Positions 53,110-62,912 of a stretch of DNA of 64,000 nt are shown in pieces; the stretch's first letter is position 1, and every line of letters starts with the position of its first letter. The DNA is taken from NCBI RefSeq assembly GCF_034439435.1, contig NZ_JAPCKJ010000001.1, forward strand, positions 372,001-436,000. Reading direction: 5' to 3'. The notes beneath the pieces are model-generated. The model was not told the DNA's origin. It did not search any database and saw only the letters and a program-made list of their open reading frames with translations. The translations under genes were made by a program, and so were the position numbers. The DNA comes from Sarcina sp034439435 (lineage in GTDB: Bacteria; Bacillota; Clostridia; Clostridiales; Clostridiaceae).

Positions 53110-54456
53110 TTATACGATACCTTGATCTAACATCGCATCTGCAACCTTCTTAAATCCAGCAATATTGGCACCAACTATCAAGTTTCCACCATATCCGTAT
53201 TCAGAAGCTGCATTTCTAGAATTATAATAGATATTTTTCATTATATCCTTAAGTTTTGAATCAACTTCTTCAAAAGTCCAAGACATTCTTAGACTATTTT
53301 GACTCATTTCTAAAGCTGATGTTGCTACTCCACCTGCATTAGCAGCTTTTGCTGGAGCAAATAAAATTTTATTATCTACAAAAAGTTTTTGAGATTCTAA
53401 AGTTGAAGGCATATTTGCACCTTCTCCTACAGCGATTACTCCATTATCAATTAAAGTTTTTGCACTATTTGCATCTATTTCATTTTGAGTAGCACAAGGA
53501 AGTGCTATGTCACATTTAACATTCCAAATCCCTGAAAATCCTTCAGTGAACTTAGCACTTTTAACGTAATTTACATATTCAGAAATTCTTCCTCTTTTAA
53601 CTTCCTTAATTTCTTTTACAACTGCTAAATCTATTCCATTTTCATCATATACATATCCTGATGAATCGGATAGAGCAACTACTTTTCCACCAAGCTCTTG
53701 AACTTTTTCTGTAGCATATATTGCAACGTTTCCTGATCCTGATATAACAACAGTTTTTCCTTCTATTGTTTCCCCATTATCTTTTAACATTTCATCTACG
53801 AAATATGCTAATCCATATCCTGTAGCTTCTTTTCTAGCTAAGCTCCCACCATAAGTTAAGCCTTTGCCTGTTAAAACTCCGGCATCTACAGAGTTTTTAA
53901 GCTTTTTATATTCTCCGAACATATATCCTATTTCTCTTCCACCAACTCCAATATCTCCAGCTGGTACATCTGTATTAGGGCCTATATGTCTATAAAGCTC
54001 ACTCATAAAACTTTGACAGAATCTCATTATTTCTCTATCTGATTTTCCCTTAGGATCAAAGTTTGATCCACCTTTTCCTCCTCCAATTGGAAGAGTTGTT
54101 AGTGAATTTTTAAAGATTTGCTCAAATCCTAAGAATTTTATTATACTTAAATTAACTGAAGGATGAAATCTTAATCCACCTTTGTATGGTCCTATAGCAC
54201 TATTAAACTGTACTCTATATCCTCTATTAACTCTTACATTACCAGCATCATCAACCCAAGGAACTCTAAACATTATAACTCTTTCTGGCTCTACCATTCT
54301 CTCTAAAATCCCTTCTTCAATATACTTTGGATTTTTTTCAAGGACAGGTACTAAAGAATATAAAACCTCTTCTGCAGCTGCTAAGAATTCATTTTCTCCA
54401 GGATTATTCTTCTTTAAATCTTCCATTAAATTGTCTACATATTTTTTTACTTGCAT
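53110..54456 (-). CDS. gdhA: Glutamate dehydrogenase (GdhA)
   Basis: It interconverts glutamate and 2-oxoglutarate plus ammonia. At 448 residues it has the hexameric family length. GGLRFHPSVN and PIGGGKGGSNFDPKG (~115-130) carry the glycine-rich substrate region with catalytic Lys; SGSGNVA (~235-241) is the dinucleotide-binding turn of the Rossmann domain; NAGGVATSALEMSQN is near 370. NAD versus NADP preference is not certain from sequence. RBS AAGGGGG before the ATG, a promoter 110 bases upstream, and element C downstream. Confidence 0.93.
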   Translation of the reverse strand: MQVKKYVDNLMEDLKKNNPGENEFLAAAEEVLYSLVPVLEKNPKYIEEGILERMVEPERVIMFRVPWVDDAGNVRVNRGYRVQFNSAIGPYKGGLRFHPSVNLSIIKFLGFEQIFKNSLTTLPIGGGKGGSNFDPKGKSDREIMRFCQSFMSELYRHIGPNTDVPAGDIGVGGREIGYMFGEYKKLKNSVDAGVLTGKGLTYGGSLARKEATGYGLAYFVDEMLKDNGETIEGKTVVISGSGNVAIYATEKVQELGGKVVALSDSSGYVYDENGIDLAVVKEIKEVKRGRISEYVNYVKSAKFTEGFSGIWNVKCDIALPCATQNEIDANSAKTLIDNGVIAVGEGANMPSTLESQKLFVDNKILFAPAKAANAGGVATSALEMSQNSLRMSWTFEEVDSKLKDIMKNIYYNSRNAASEYGYGGNLIVGANIAGFKKVADAMLDQGIV

Positions 54457-54542
54457 TTTAATGCCCCCTTGTTGTTTTTTAAATTATATATTAACCATGG
54501 CTTCTTAAATCCGCCCCATCTAATTTGAATTTTAAGTATTTA

Positions 54543-54570
54543 ACCATAGTTTTTATTAAAGTTTAGTCAA
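54543..54570 (-). promoter_or_regulatory. Probable gdhA promoter
   Basis: On the minus strand -35 TTGACT (54565-54570) and -10 TATGGT (54543-54548) with 16-base spacing. Moderate match. Confidence 0.5.
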
Positions 54571-54856
54571 GAGAGATTAACCTTTTAACTAAATCTTATT
54601 TTATATTATAACACTAAATACCATTTATTGAATATTAATCTTAAATATTTAATAAATTAATAATTTTACCATTCAGTATATTTTAATTAATCATTTTTAT
54701 CATTAAAATATCTTAATTTCAACTCTTTTTTTACTTATATTATAATTTCTCAACATTTTCTTTTATTGTGAATTATCTTTAATCCTTTAAAAGAAGGCTA
54801 TGTTTTAAACTTTCAAATTGCTCTTCTTTTTCTATTCCTTAAACAGCTACAATTAA

Positions 54857-54981
54857 TTATAATTCACGAGTAATTTCTTTTATACTATTAACTATTCTAT
54901 AATTTTTATACTTATCATTGGCTATTAATTTCTTATGAATCTTTAAAAACTCATCATATAATTTATTATAATAAAGAAGAC
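54857..54981 (-). pseudogene. Possible gene remnant upstream of gdhA
   Basis: A minus-strand open frame of about 40 codons ends at TAA 54857-54859 and reads KLYDEFLKIHKKLIANDKYK then NYRIVNSIKEITREL, a protein-like helical sequence. It has no start codon or ribosome site, and its 5' end runs into a terminator hairpin. Probably a decayed gene 3' end; it may also be chance. Confidence 0.25.
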
Positions 54982-55004
54982 AATGATTTTAACATTGTCT
55001 TCTT
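54974..55004 (-). terminator. Terminator of the ydaKLMN-like operon
   Basis: A 12-bp perfect stem AAGAAGACAATG/CATTGTCTTCTT (54974-54985 with 54993-55004, 7-nt loop); the T-run past it is weak. Confidence 0.7.
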
Positions 55005-55021
55005 ATATTTAAAGTTTAAAT

Positions 55022-57106
55022 TTATTTGTTTTTCCTGTATTTCTTTCTTATTGTTATCACTGAAACTATAAGTAAAATACCTATTACAGCTACAAATCCT
55101 AAAAGAACTTTTCCTTGTGTACTAAGTATTTGTTCTTTACTGGCTTCCTCTTGCTGAACCTTATTATTTTCATTCATTAAAAATGTTGTATTACCTTTTT
55201 GATCTATTAGTACAGCTTTTCCTTCAAGTTTATTTATTAAAGCTTCATCGTTTAAATATTCTCCTGCATACACAAGTGATTTAGCATTTGGAGCAGTTAT
55301 AACCATAACTCCACTATCCTTGTTAAAAGTTGACTTACACAATTGTATAGAAGAAACTTCCTTAGCGTAGTCGGGATTTATGTTTAACTTATCATTTCCT
55401 TCAAAAGAAGTAAAATCTCCATTGAATTTTATTGGTAATGATTTATTAACCTCTTTTATAAGTGGATTCTCCTCAGGAGTTCCTATAAGTATGAGATTCT
55501 TTTTCTTTAAATCATCTGTTAAATCTGAATATTTAACAACCTGGATTTCTCCGCTATTTTCATTTATATTTCTTCCAATATAAGAACTAATATCTAATCC
55601 CATATCTAAATAATCTAAATAAGGCTTATCAGGAACTACAATAACGGTATTATTTATAGAATTATTTTTTATGAATGGATATGGCAAATATTTTAAGTCA
55701 TAATCACTTCTATCTGTAAAGGAAAGATTTAAATAAGAATCCTTTGACACAAAAGCCCAAGGAGTTTGTTGTTCTGTAAAATCACAGTATTCATCATTCA
55801 TTTCTAAATCAAATCTAACCTGAATATTTAAAGCCGAATCATCCCTAATTTCTTTTGGTATTTTAACCTCTAAACTGTCATTATCAGCATCATCAACAGA
55901 AAGCTTTTTACTTCCAGCAGGTACTCCATTAACTAATACCGTTAAAAGTGACTTATCAAAATCTAGATTTTTAGAATACTTAACCTTTGCTACTATGCTT
56001 GCTTGGTCGTTTAACACTCTATTTTTTGGAACATCTACACTTAAATTCATTGTTTGTTTAAATGGTCCCTCCATAAATGAATTATCATATCCAAGACTAT
56101 CAAAGGTCATTTTTACTCCATTATTAGACTCCGGTGTTACAACTTTCATATCATCATTTATAAACATAACATTATTAGGCTCTTCTTTAATTATACTTTC
56201 ATTTCCTAGAGCTCTAGTTGCCTTAGTAAGAAGTTTAGGATTATTACTTATTACTAATAATAGTCTTTTTCCCTTATTATAAGGAGATATAACTTGTTTT
56301 ATAATAGCCTCATTATCTAATCTCTTTTCCTCTTCTCCACTTAAAAGACTCATAAATTCTTTAGGAGTATTTTCTTTGGTTCCAATGAAAATCAAGTCAT
56401 CATTTGAACCTTCATTAACCTCTGAAAAAGTGCTTATACTTCCATGTAACTCGTCACTTTTTTTCAAAGTTCCTAAAGAACTTCCAACATACATAGCCGC
56501 AGTAGCTTCATCATTATTATAATTGTCTGGTAGGCAGACCTTAAAATTTCCCTTTGTATCACTACTTTTTAAGTAAGGATATGGATAATATTGAAGTGTT
56601 GCCGGTGAATTTAATTCCTTAAAATCAACATGGACAAAGGAATCCTTACTATAAACAATCCAATTGGCAGGATTACTATCATCAGTACAAGGAAGATCAC
56701 TTATTCTCCTTGCTGATTTTATAGTTACTTGATTTACTCCTTCTTTTAAAACATCTTTTGGAATAGGAACTTTCCATGTCTCTTTATATTTAAATTTTCC
56801 ATTTAATTTTGTTGAACTTATCGGTACATCGTTTATATATACTGTAAGAGTAGATATATCATCTACTAAAAGTTCACTTTGAGTAAATATTAAATTTAAA
56901 TAAGCATCCTGAACATCCCACATTTTGCTTATATCAAAGTATATACTTTCTGAAGATATAACACTACTTTCTTTATAATCACTTCCAAATATAAAATTTT
57001 TACTTAACACATTGTCATAATATTCAGCTCCATAGGCCTTAGTAGAAAATAAATTACTTGATAGCATAAGGCCACATATTAAAAAGGAACTAATTATTTT
57101 TTTCAT
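55022..57106 (-). CDS. BcsB-like exopolysaccharide secretion protein (YdaN-like)
   Basis: A 694-residue surface protein of the BcsB/cellulose-synthase-associated type that accompanies glycosyltransferases. Signal peptide 1-27, duplicated carbohydrate-binding-like plus flavodoxin-like domains (YLNLIFTQSELLVDDISTLTVYINDVPIS in parts; a second similar block at ~355-450), and a C-terminal membrane helix (~668-690, VLLGFVAVIGILLIVSVITI). It ends the four-gene operon, 22 bases after the glycosyltransferase. B. subtilis YdaN has the same position and architecture. Confidence 0.85.
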   Translation of the reverse strand: MKKIISSFLICGLMLSSNLFSTKAYGAEYYDNVLSKNFIFGSDYKESSVISSESIYFDISKMWDVQDAYLNLIFTQSELLVDDISTLTVYINDVPISSTKLNGKFKYKETWKVPIPKDVLKEGVNQVTIKSARRISDLPCTDDSNPANWIVYSKDSFVHVDFKELNSPATLQYYPYPYLKSSDTKGNFKVCLPDNYNNDEATAAMYVGSSLGTLKKSDELHGSISTFSEVNEGSNDDLIFIGTKENTPKEFMSLLSGEEEKRLDNEAIIKQVISPYNKGKRLLLVISNNPKLLTKATRALGNESIIKEEPNNVMFINDDMKVVTPESNNGVKMTFDSLGYDNSFMEGPFKQTMNLSVDVPKNRVLNDQASIVAKVKYSKNLDFDKSLLTVLVNGVPAGSKKLSVDDADNDSLEVKIPKEIRDDSALNIQVRFDLEMNDEYCDFTEQQTPWAFVSKDSYLNLSFTDRSDYDLKYLPYPFIKNNSINNTVIVVPDKPYLDYLDMGLDISSYIGRNINENSGEIQVVKYSDLTDDLKKKNLILIGTPEENPLIKEVNKSLPIKFNGDFTSFEGNDKLNINPDYAKEVSSIQLCKSTFNKDSGVMVITAPNAKSLVYAGEYLNDEALINKLEGKAVLIDQKGNTTFLMNENNKVQQEEASKEQILSTQGKVLLGFVAVIGILLIVSVITIRKKYRKNK

Positions 57107-57128
57107 TCATATCACCTCTAATCTTCTG

Positions 57129-58391
57129 TTAATCAAACCTTTCCGTCTTATACCACTTAACTTCTCTTTTGAACAATTTATCTTTAACATATTGAATCAT
57201 TGCATTTATAGTTACAATTAACCAAAGTTGTGAATATGTAAAATACATTATTGCAACTAAAAAAATATTTTCAATGGTTGCTTCACCTTTTTCTATGGTT
57301 AATGTTATTGAAACTTCTAAGATATACAAAACATAGGCTAATATCCATAATATTAAGAAATTCGCCGAAACCTTAACCTTTATATCTGTAAATATTCCCA
57401 ATATAAATAAAATATCAGATATAATAACAGATGCTAAAAATAAAAAGTATACTGTGAAAAAATAAGATATGTCAAACATTACAGTCTTGGAATTACCTTT
57501 AAATATTGTTTTTATATACTTAGCTAAAACATATATATTCCCCTTTGCCCATCTTGTTCTCTGCTTAAACCATACCTTTAAAACTTGTGGCTCTTGTTCC
57601 CATGTTACTGCTAAAGGATGAAAGGCTATTTTATATCCTAATTGATATATTCTAAAACTTATTTCTGTGTCTTCTGCAATGGCTTTAGTATCCCATCCAC
57701 CAAGTTTCTCTATTATACTTCTCCTTATAACAAAATTGGTTCCCGGAATTGTACATAAGTTAAAAAGTTGCCATCTTCCAGCTTGTGCAATCCATTGAAA
57801 ACTTAAAGTTTCTATATTTATAAATTTAGTTAAAAGATTTCTCTTTTTATTTCTAGTTCTGAATTTTCCTATAACAGCCCCTAAAGTTCTGTCTTTATGA
57901 ATTCTAGTTATTAAATGCCTTAAGGCTAAGCTTTCTGCTGTGTTATCAGCATCATAAATGGCTATATAATCTCCAGTAGACTCCTTATATCCTAAATTTA
58001 GTGCATTAGACTTTCCCTTGCCTCCTGTTACACTATCTGTTGTTATTATTTTAAAAATACATTCTGGGAAGTCTCTTTTTGCTCTTTCTAATTCATCTCC
58101 TGTATTATCGCTTGAATTATCATTTATAACTATAAGCTCCATCTTATCCTTTGGATAATTAAAAGACAGAAGGGATTTTGCTGTCTTATATATAACTCTT
58201 CCCTCATTATGGGCTGGAACTAATATTGATACTGTAGGACATTCACTATCCTTAAGAAGAGGAAACTTTTTATTATTTATGTAAGAATAATACTTATAAC
58301 CACCTAAAGATAAGATTATGTTGACTAGAAGTAATACCCATATAGAAGCTAAGGAATATAGAAATAAATAATTTACTACTGTATTACTCAT
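57129..58391 (-). CDS. Membrane glycosyltransferase family 2 (YdaM-like)
   Basis: A processive-type glycosyltransferase of 420 residues. N-terminal helix ~7-30, GT-A domain with Asp91, DAD at 147-149, AEDTE at 239-243 and QRTRW (277-281, the QxxRW motif of processive enzymes), followed by three or four C-terminal helices. No PilZ domain is present, so c-di-GMP sensing must come from another protein. Starts 4 bases after the DUF2334 gene ends. Polymer identity unknown; a beta-linked glucan or hexosamine polymer is likely. Confidence 0.88.
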   Translation of the reverse strand: MSNTVVNYLFLYSLASIWVLLLVNIILSLGGYKYYSYINNKKFPLLKDSECPTVSILVPAHNEGRVIYKTAKSLLSFNYPKDKMELIVINDNSSDNTGDELERAKRDFPECIFKIITTDSVTGGKGKSNALNLGYKESTGDYIAIYDADNTAESLALRHLITRIHKDRTLGAVIGKFRTRNKKRNLLTKFINIETLSFQWIAQAGRWQLFNLCTIPGTNFVIRRSIIEKLGGWDTKAIAEDTEISFRIYQLGYKIAFHPLAVTWEQEPQVLKVWFKQRTRWAKGNIYVLAKYIKTIFKGNSKTVMFDISYFFTVYFLFLASVIISDILFILGIFTDIKVKVSANFLILWILAYVLYILEVSITLTIEKGEATIENIFLVAIMYFTYSQLWLIVTINAMIQYVKDKLFKREVKWYKTERFD

Positions 58392-58395
58392 ATTA

Positions 58396-60045
58396 TCACC
58401 TATAAAACTTTTTCTTTCCTTTTATTTTGAAGTTTATAAAGATTATTATAAATACTATAATAAATCCTCCAACAACAAAAATTAATATATTATTTATGTT
58501 ATTTACAACTCCCTTATTCCCATTGATATTTTGCTCTTCATTTAAGTTATCTTGAGAATAGTTTGTGGAAACAACTCCATCACTGGATTTAACCTCTATA
58601 CCTTCCCATTTAACCCAATTGTTATAGTCTTTCATATTTAAAAACTCAACATTATTTGACTTTAAGAAATTAATTATCTTCTTTAAATCATCCATACCTA
58701 CAAAAGAATGATAGAAAAATCCACCTTCTGGGGCTCTAACTATATTTAAAATATCGTAGTTTCTCTTTAAATTATTAAACCACATCTCATCATTAGGATC
58801 TACATACTCTAAGTTTTCAGGTATTAACATGTTGAAACATTCAGTGTTCTTTAATATATAAGGATATGATGTTGTTGTGAAATTATCATCACTACTTTGG
58901 TATTGTCCAACATAAGTTGAAAAATATTTTTTAATCTCCTTATATCCCTTTGAATCCATGCCATAATGTGGTGCCTCAAAACCTAAAGGATAAATCCCAT
59001 TTTTTACACACTCTTTTATAGCATCTCCCATATTATCATGTATATATGTACTTAAATCCCAAGTAACAGGTGAATTATTCTCTTCATCCCAAAACTCAAA
59101 ATCTTCATCATCATTAGCACCTTTAAATCCACCATGATCATATCCATGTAAAATTACACTTCCCCCTTTATCTTGCATGTATTTTATTGTATCAACAAAC
59201 TCTGGCATATCAGAAAGCTTAGTTACATGGCCAGTTTTTAAATTTCTATATGTTGGTATAAGAGCTATAATAAATGGTATTCCTTCTCCATATAGATAAT
59301 CAGCCATTTCTCTTAACTCATTTGTATCTCTAAAAAGATGAACATCTTCTATTCTTACAAAGATTCTTGGTTTTCCTTCTCTATTTATTTGAAAGAAATC
59401 ATTTAAAGAATCAGCTAACATGAAAAGATTCATAGTTTCATCAGGCAAAAGAGACATGTGATATAAGTTATTTTTAACCCACATATTGGGATACTGTTCT
59501 CTTCCATCACTAACATATGAATATACTTTATTAAGTTCTTCAGGATTTATAACTACTGAATTAATATTCTTACTTATGTAAAACTTCTTTGTTTCTCCAT
59601 CATCTTTAAAATCATCCCTATTATAATTTACCTCTTGTACATTTATGTTTTGAATTCTATATTCTAAATCATATTTTTTTAAATCTAAATACTTTTCTAA
59701 GCCTGTTCCTATAAAATATATTTTTCCAGTATAATTGTTTAAATCATTATATAACGTCTTATTTTCTCTATTTCCATTTAGAGATATTACTATCATATAA
59801 TTGTAGCTATTAACATCTCCCTTTTTGTAATCATCAATATTCATAGTTTCAGCTTTTTTATTTCCGTAAGCCCCTAGTAATTCACTTACAGAGTTTAAAA
59901 TATTATAATCTAAAGAAAAAATAGTCTCCTTATCATACACTATTAAAACTTTTTCTTCTTTACTCAATGCCATAGTTTTCTTTAATGGAACTACCAAAAA
60001 TATTAGAAGTACTGATAAAAAAAGTGCTAAAACCTTTTTATACAT
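58396..60045 (-). CDS. DUF2334 polysaccharide-deacetylase-like protein (YdaL-like)
   Basis: A 549-residue surface protein with an N-terminal signal (~5-28) and C-terminal membrane helix (~518-540). Residues ~230-470 are a DUF2334 domain, a divergent NodB fold: RIFVRIEDVHLF (Asp at ~236), SVILHGYDHGGF (His at ~288-291), and PEGGFFYHSF. Probably modifies the polymer (deacetylation). ATG at 60045 overlaps the end of the upstream GGDEF gene by 8 bases; the ORF could begin at TTG 60048, but the ATG is natural. Second gene of the operon. Confidence 0.85.
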   Translation of the reverse strand: MYKKVLALFLSVLLIFLVVPLKKTMALSKEEKVLIVYDKETIFSLDYNILNSVSELLGAYGNKKAETMNIDDYKKGDVNSYNYMIVISLNGNRENKTLYNDLNNYTGKIYFIGTGLEKYLDLKKYDLEYRIQNINVQEVNYNRDDFKDDGETKKFYISKNINSVVINPEELNKVYSYVSDGREQYPNMWVKNNLYHMSLLPDETMNLFMLADSLNDFFQINREGKPRIFVRIEDVHLFRDTNELREMADYLYGEGIPFIIALIPTYRNLKTGHVTKLSDMPEFVDTIKYMQDKGGSVILHGYDHGGFKGANDDEDFEFWDEENNSPVTWDLSTYIHDNMGDAIKECVKNGIYPLGFEAPHYGMDSKGYKEIKKYFSTYVGQYQSSDDNFTTTSYPYILKNTECFNMLIPENLEYVDPNDEMWFNNLKRNYDILNIVRAPEGGFFYHSFVGMDDLKKIINFLKSNNVEFLNMKDYNNWVKWEGIEVKSSDGVVSTNYSQDNLNEEQNINGNKGVVNNINNILIFVVGGFIIVFIIIFINFKIKGKKKFYR

Positions 60046-60883
60046 CAAACTCTAATTCTCTTTCAGCTATTTCTTTAAATTCTATGGCATTTTTAATATT
60101 TTCATCATATTGAGCGATTCCTATTTTAACTTCTAACATAATACTTTCATCTTTATTTTTAACTCTCTTACTTATATTTTGAAGTTTCTCCTTTAATCTT
60201 CTCTTAACTACTTCTGCTCCTTTCAAATCTGTCTCTTCCATTAATACAGCAAAATAATCCTCTCCAAATTTATAAGTCATATCTTCATTTCTAACTGAAG
60301 AACTTAAAGCATCGGCTATATCAACTTCTAGCTCTTTTAAACTATTTGGATCTAATATGGATTTGAATTCATTAAAATATGGAAAAGTTATAATCATAAG
60401 TGTTAAAGGATATCCTCTTCTTTTAGCCCTACTCATTCCTCTTCCTATATCTTGATAAAATCCTCTTAGATTACTTAAACCTGTTCTTTTATCTATTGTA
60501 ACTAAACTTTCATGTGATTCTTTAATTTTCATATACTCTTCTTGAATTTGATTTAAAACTGTTGAAAAACATCCTACAGTTATAGTTATTATTGGAATAA
60601 AAATTATCCATATGTACACATTAGGACTTACTTCTTCTAACTTTACAAAGTTATTATATAAGTTTAAGGATGCATATATAAATATGGTTATTATACTTGA
60701 AATTATAGAAAATATTGACCCTTTTAAGTATGCAAAAAAAGAAATCACTATGATTATCCCTATTAATATAAAGTCCTCTAAGTTTAAACTTTTTAACCTT
60801 AAAGATAGTATTATAAGAAGCACAGATATTTCTAAAAGTAATGTCAAAAATAAACCATCTAAAACTTTGCATTTATTCTTCAA
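60038..60883 (-). CDS. Degenerate GGDEF membrane protein, probable c-di-GMP receptor (YdaK-like)
   Basis: A 281-residue protein starting at TTG 60883 (AGGAGGTG 7 bases upstream). Residues ~10-110 hold four or so membrane helices, then a GGDEF-type domain at ~120-280. The active-site position reads GEDYF (207-211) instead of GGDEF/GGEEF, so cyclase activity is unlikely. The inhibitory-site Arg-x-x-Asp is intact as RNED (198-201), exactly five residues before it, which would allow c-di-GMP binding. This and the gene order match B. subtilis YdaK, a c-di-GMP receptor controlling ydaKLMN. First gene of the operon. Confidence 0.86.
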   Translation of the reverse strand: MKNKCKVLDGLFLTLLLEISVLLIILSLRLKSLNLEDFILIGIIIVISFFAYLKGSIFSIISSIITIFIYASLNLYNNFVKLEEVSPNVYIWIIFIPIITITVGCFSTVLNQIQEEYMKIKESHESLVTIDKRTGLSNLRGFYQDIGRGMSRAKRRGYPLTLMIITFPYFNEFKSILDPNSLKELEVDIADALSSSVRNEDMTYKFGEDYFAVLMEETDLKGAEVVKRRLKEKLQNISKRVKNKDESIMLEVKIGIAQYDENIKNAIEFKEIAERELEFDV

Positions 60884-60929
60884 AAAAACACCTCCTATAT
60901 AAACTAATTTTATGTATATTTTTTATTTA

Positions 60930-60958
60930 ATAATAATTCTTATTTATTGTTTTTTCAA
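60930..60958 (-). promoter_or_regulatory. Promoter of the ydaKLMN-like operon
   Basis: On the minus strand -35 TTGAAA (60953-60958) and -10 TATTAT (60930-60935) with 17-base spacing, 47 bases before the TTG start. Confidence 0.6.
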
Positions 60959-61063
60959 TACGCCTTAACACTTTTAAAATCTTTTGTTTACATAATTCAT
61001 ATTTTTACACAATTTGCATATTATAAATATATTCTATGTATTTTTTATGTATTTATATCATAA

Positions 61064-61105
61064 AAAAATACTATGATTTTAGCATATCAAAATCATAGTA
61101 TTTTT
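61064..61105 (-). terminator. Strong terminator between the 61119 gene and the ydaK-like gene
   Basis: A 17-bp perfect stem (61064-61080 with 61089-61105, 8-nt loop) with a T-run on the minus strand. It isolates the ydaKLMN-like operon from upstream transcription. Confidence 0.92.
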
Positions 61106-61118
61106 ATAATTTTTTTTA

Positions 61119-61613
61119 TTATCTAATAACCTTTTGAGGATTTGAAAAGAAAAATAAATCCAGCATTTTCTGATTTATTAAAACTTCATATGCAACCATC
61201 TTAGTTTCCCATCTAACTACAATAACATAAACTTTTTTATCATTTTGAACCTTATTATAGCATTTTTTGACCTTTGCATTAGAGTATCTCTTAAGTTCAC
61301 TATTACCTAAAGGTGCCACGATTTCAACTTCTCTTAAATTTATATTACCCTTTACTTTTCTTCTAACTCTCTCGTAAATAGCACTTATCTCAAGTTCTCC
61401 ATCAGTAAATTCATAATCATACTCAACCATAGATAGTCTTTTTGCTATAAAAAGTGGTAAACATATTATTAATAAAAAGATTAATGCCGGTATTAATCCT
61501 ACAAACATGAATATTCCTGCCGCAAAAAACAAAGATATAATCATAACTGGTGCTATTAGTTTATGTAATGCTGATTCTTCACTTTTAATACTTAATTCGT
61601 AAAATTTCTCCAT
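61119..61613 (-). CDS. DUF6106-like membrane protein
   Basis: A 164-residue protein. Two membrane helices at ~20-57 (HKLIAPVMIISLFFAAGIF...LIPALIFLLIICLPLF), then a beta-rich cytoplasmic domain (YDYEFTDGELEISAIYERVRRKVKGNINLREVEIVAPLG in parts). The MEKFYELSIK start is typical of what I recall as DUF6106. Function unknown. RBS AGAGGGAGAAGG before the ATG at 61613. Confidence 0.65.
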   Translation of the reverse strand: MEKFYELSIKSEESALHKLIAPVMIISLFFAAGIFMFVGLIPALIFLLIICLPLFIAKRLSMVEYDYEFTDGELEISAIYERVRRKVKGNINLREVEIVAPLGNSELKRYSNAKVKKCYNKVQNDKKVYVIVVRWETKMVAYEVLINQKMLDLFFFSNPQKVIR

Positions 61614-61845
61614 ACCCTTCTCCCTCTTATATTTGTTTTTTCTTACATTATATCATAAAATTTTCTTTGGTTTCATATAAGAGGATAGTAATAAATATTA
61701 ATTTTTTGTATTATTTCCACATTATTTATTTTAAATTTTAACATTAAAATAATTTTATTTTGCAATTTTTATTCTTTAATCTTTCATTTTTCTTAATAAA
61801 GTGATAAAATTAAATAGTATTAAACTTTGATAGGAGTGTTAAACT

Positions 61846-62871
61846 ATGGATAAAAAGATAGCTATTGATTGGAATAATCTTGGTTTCTCTTATATGAAAA
61901 CAGATTACCGTTATATTTCTCATTATAAAGATGGTAAATGGGATGAAGGAAAATTAGTTACAGACAACAAATTGAGTATAAGTGAAGCTTCAACTGCGCT
62001 TCATTACGGACAACAATGCTTTGAAGGTTTAAAAGCTTATAGAAGAAAAGATGGAAAGATTCAACTTTTTAGAGTAGATGAAAATGCTAAAAGAATGAAT
62101 AGATCATGTGATAAACTTTTAATGCCTGAAATACCAGTTGAAAAGTTTATAGATGCTTGTATGCAAGTTGTTAAAGCTAATGAAAGATTTGTACCTCCAT
62201 ATGGTACTGGTTCAACTCTTTACATAAGACCTTTCATGATAGGTGTTGGTGATAATATCGGAGTTAAATCTGCTCCTGAATTTATATTCTCAGTATTCTG
62301 CGTTCCTGTTGGGCCATACTTTAAAGGCGGAATGAAACCTGTAAACTTTATGATTGCAGATTATGATAGAGCTGCTCCTAAAGGAACTGGTGCCGCTAAA
62401 GTTGGTGGAAATTACGCAGCAAGCTTGAAAGCTCATGAAATAGCAGCTAAAAAAGGCTTTGCTGATTGTATATACTTAGATCCAGCAACTCACACTAAAA
62501 TTGAAGAGGTTGGAGCTGCAAACTTCTTTGGAATAACAAAAAAAAGTGAATTTGTTACTCCATATTCAGAATCAATACTACCTAGTATAACAAAATATTC
62601 TTTAATGCAAATAGCTAAGGATTATTTAAAAATGCCTGTATTCGAGAGAGATGTTTTAATAGATAACTTAGATGAATTCGCTGAAGCTGGTGCTTGTGGT
62701 ACAGCTGCTGTTATAACTCCAATAGGAGGAATAGAATATAAAGATAAACTTCATGTTTTCTATAGTGAAACTGAAGTTGGTCCTACTACTAAAAAACTTT
62801 ATGAACTTTTATCAGGAATGCAATTTGGAGATGTGGAAGCTCCTGAAGGATGGATATTTGAAGTTAAATAA
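61846..62871 (+). CDS. ilvE: Branched-chain amino acid aminotransferase
   Basis: A PLP enzyme that reversibly transaminates leucine, isoleucine and valine with 2-oxoglutarate. At 341 residues it is a class IV (fold type IV) long form. Schiff-base Lys185 is in AAKVGGNYAAS; EEVGAANFFG (~216-225) carries the phosphate-site Glu. The start is MDKKIAIDWNNLGFSY with AGGAG upstream. No ilv genes are adjacent; it is monocistronic and ended by a hairpin shared with the convergent gene. Confidence 0.93.
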   Translation: MDKKIAIDWNNLGFSYMKTDYRYISHYKDGKWDEGKLVTDNKLSISEASTALHYGQQCFEGLKAYRRKDGKIQLFRVDENAKRMNRSCDKLLMPEIPVEKFIDACMQVVKANERFVPPYGTGSTLYIRPFMIGVGDNIGVKSAPEFIFSVFCVPVGPYFKGGMKPVNFMIADYDRAAPKGTGAAKVGGNYAASLKAHEIAAKKGFADCIYLDPATHTKIEEVGAANFFGITKKSEFVTPYSESILPSITKYSLMQIAKDYLKMPVFERDVLIDNLDEFAEAGACGTAAVITPIGGIEYKDKLHVFYSETEVGPTTKKLYELLSGMQFGDVEAPEGWIFEVK

Positions 62872-62882
62872 TACATAAATTA

Positions 62883-62910
62883 AGAGGGAGTATACACTCC
62901 CTCTATTTTA
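62883..62910 (+). terminator. Bidirectional terminator
   Basis: An 8-bp GC-rich stem AGAGGGAG/CTCCCTCT (62883-62890 with 62897-62904, 6-nt loop), followed by ATTTTA. Confidence 0.85.
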
Positions 62911-62912
62911 CT

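Larger units (their letters stand above)
54457..55021. other. Intergenic region upstream of gdhA
   Basis: It contains the gdhA promoter (54543-54570), a possible decayed gene fragment (54857-54981) and the terminator of the ydaN-like gene (54974-55004). The part 54600-54780 is very AT-rich with no gene seen. Confidence 0.5.

Noticed and set aside
60038..60883. Active diguanylate cyclase
   Set aside because: The active-site motif is GEDYF, lacking the second Gly and the Asp/Glu-Glu arrangement needed for catalysis.
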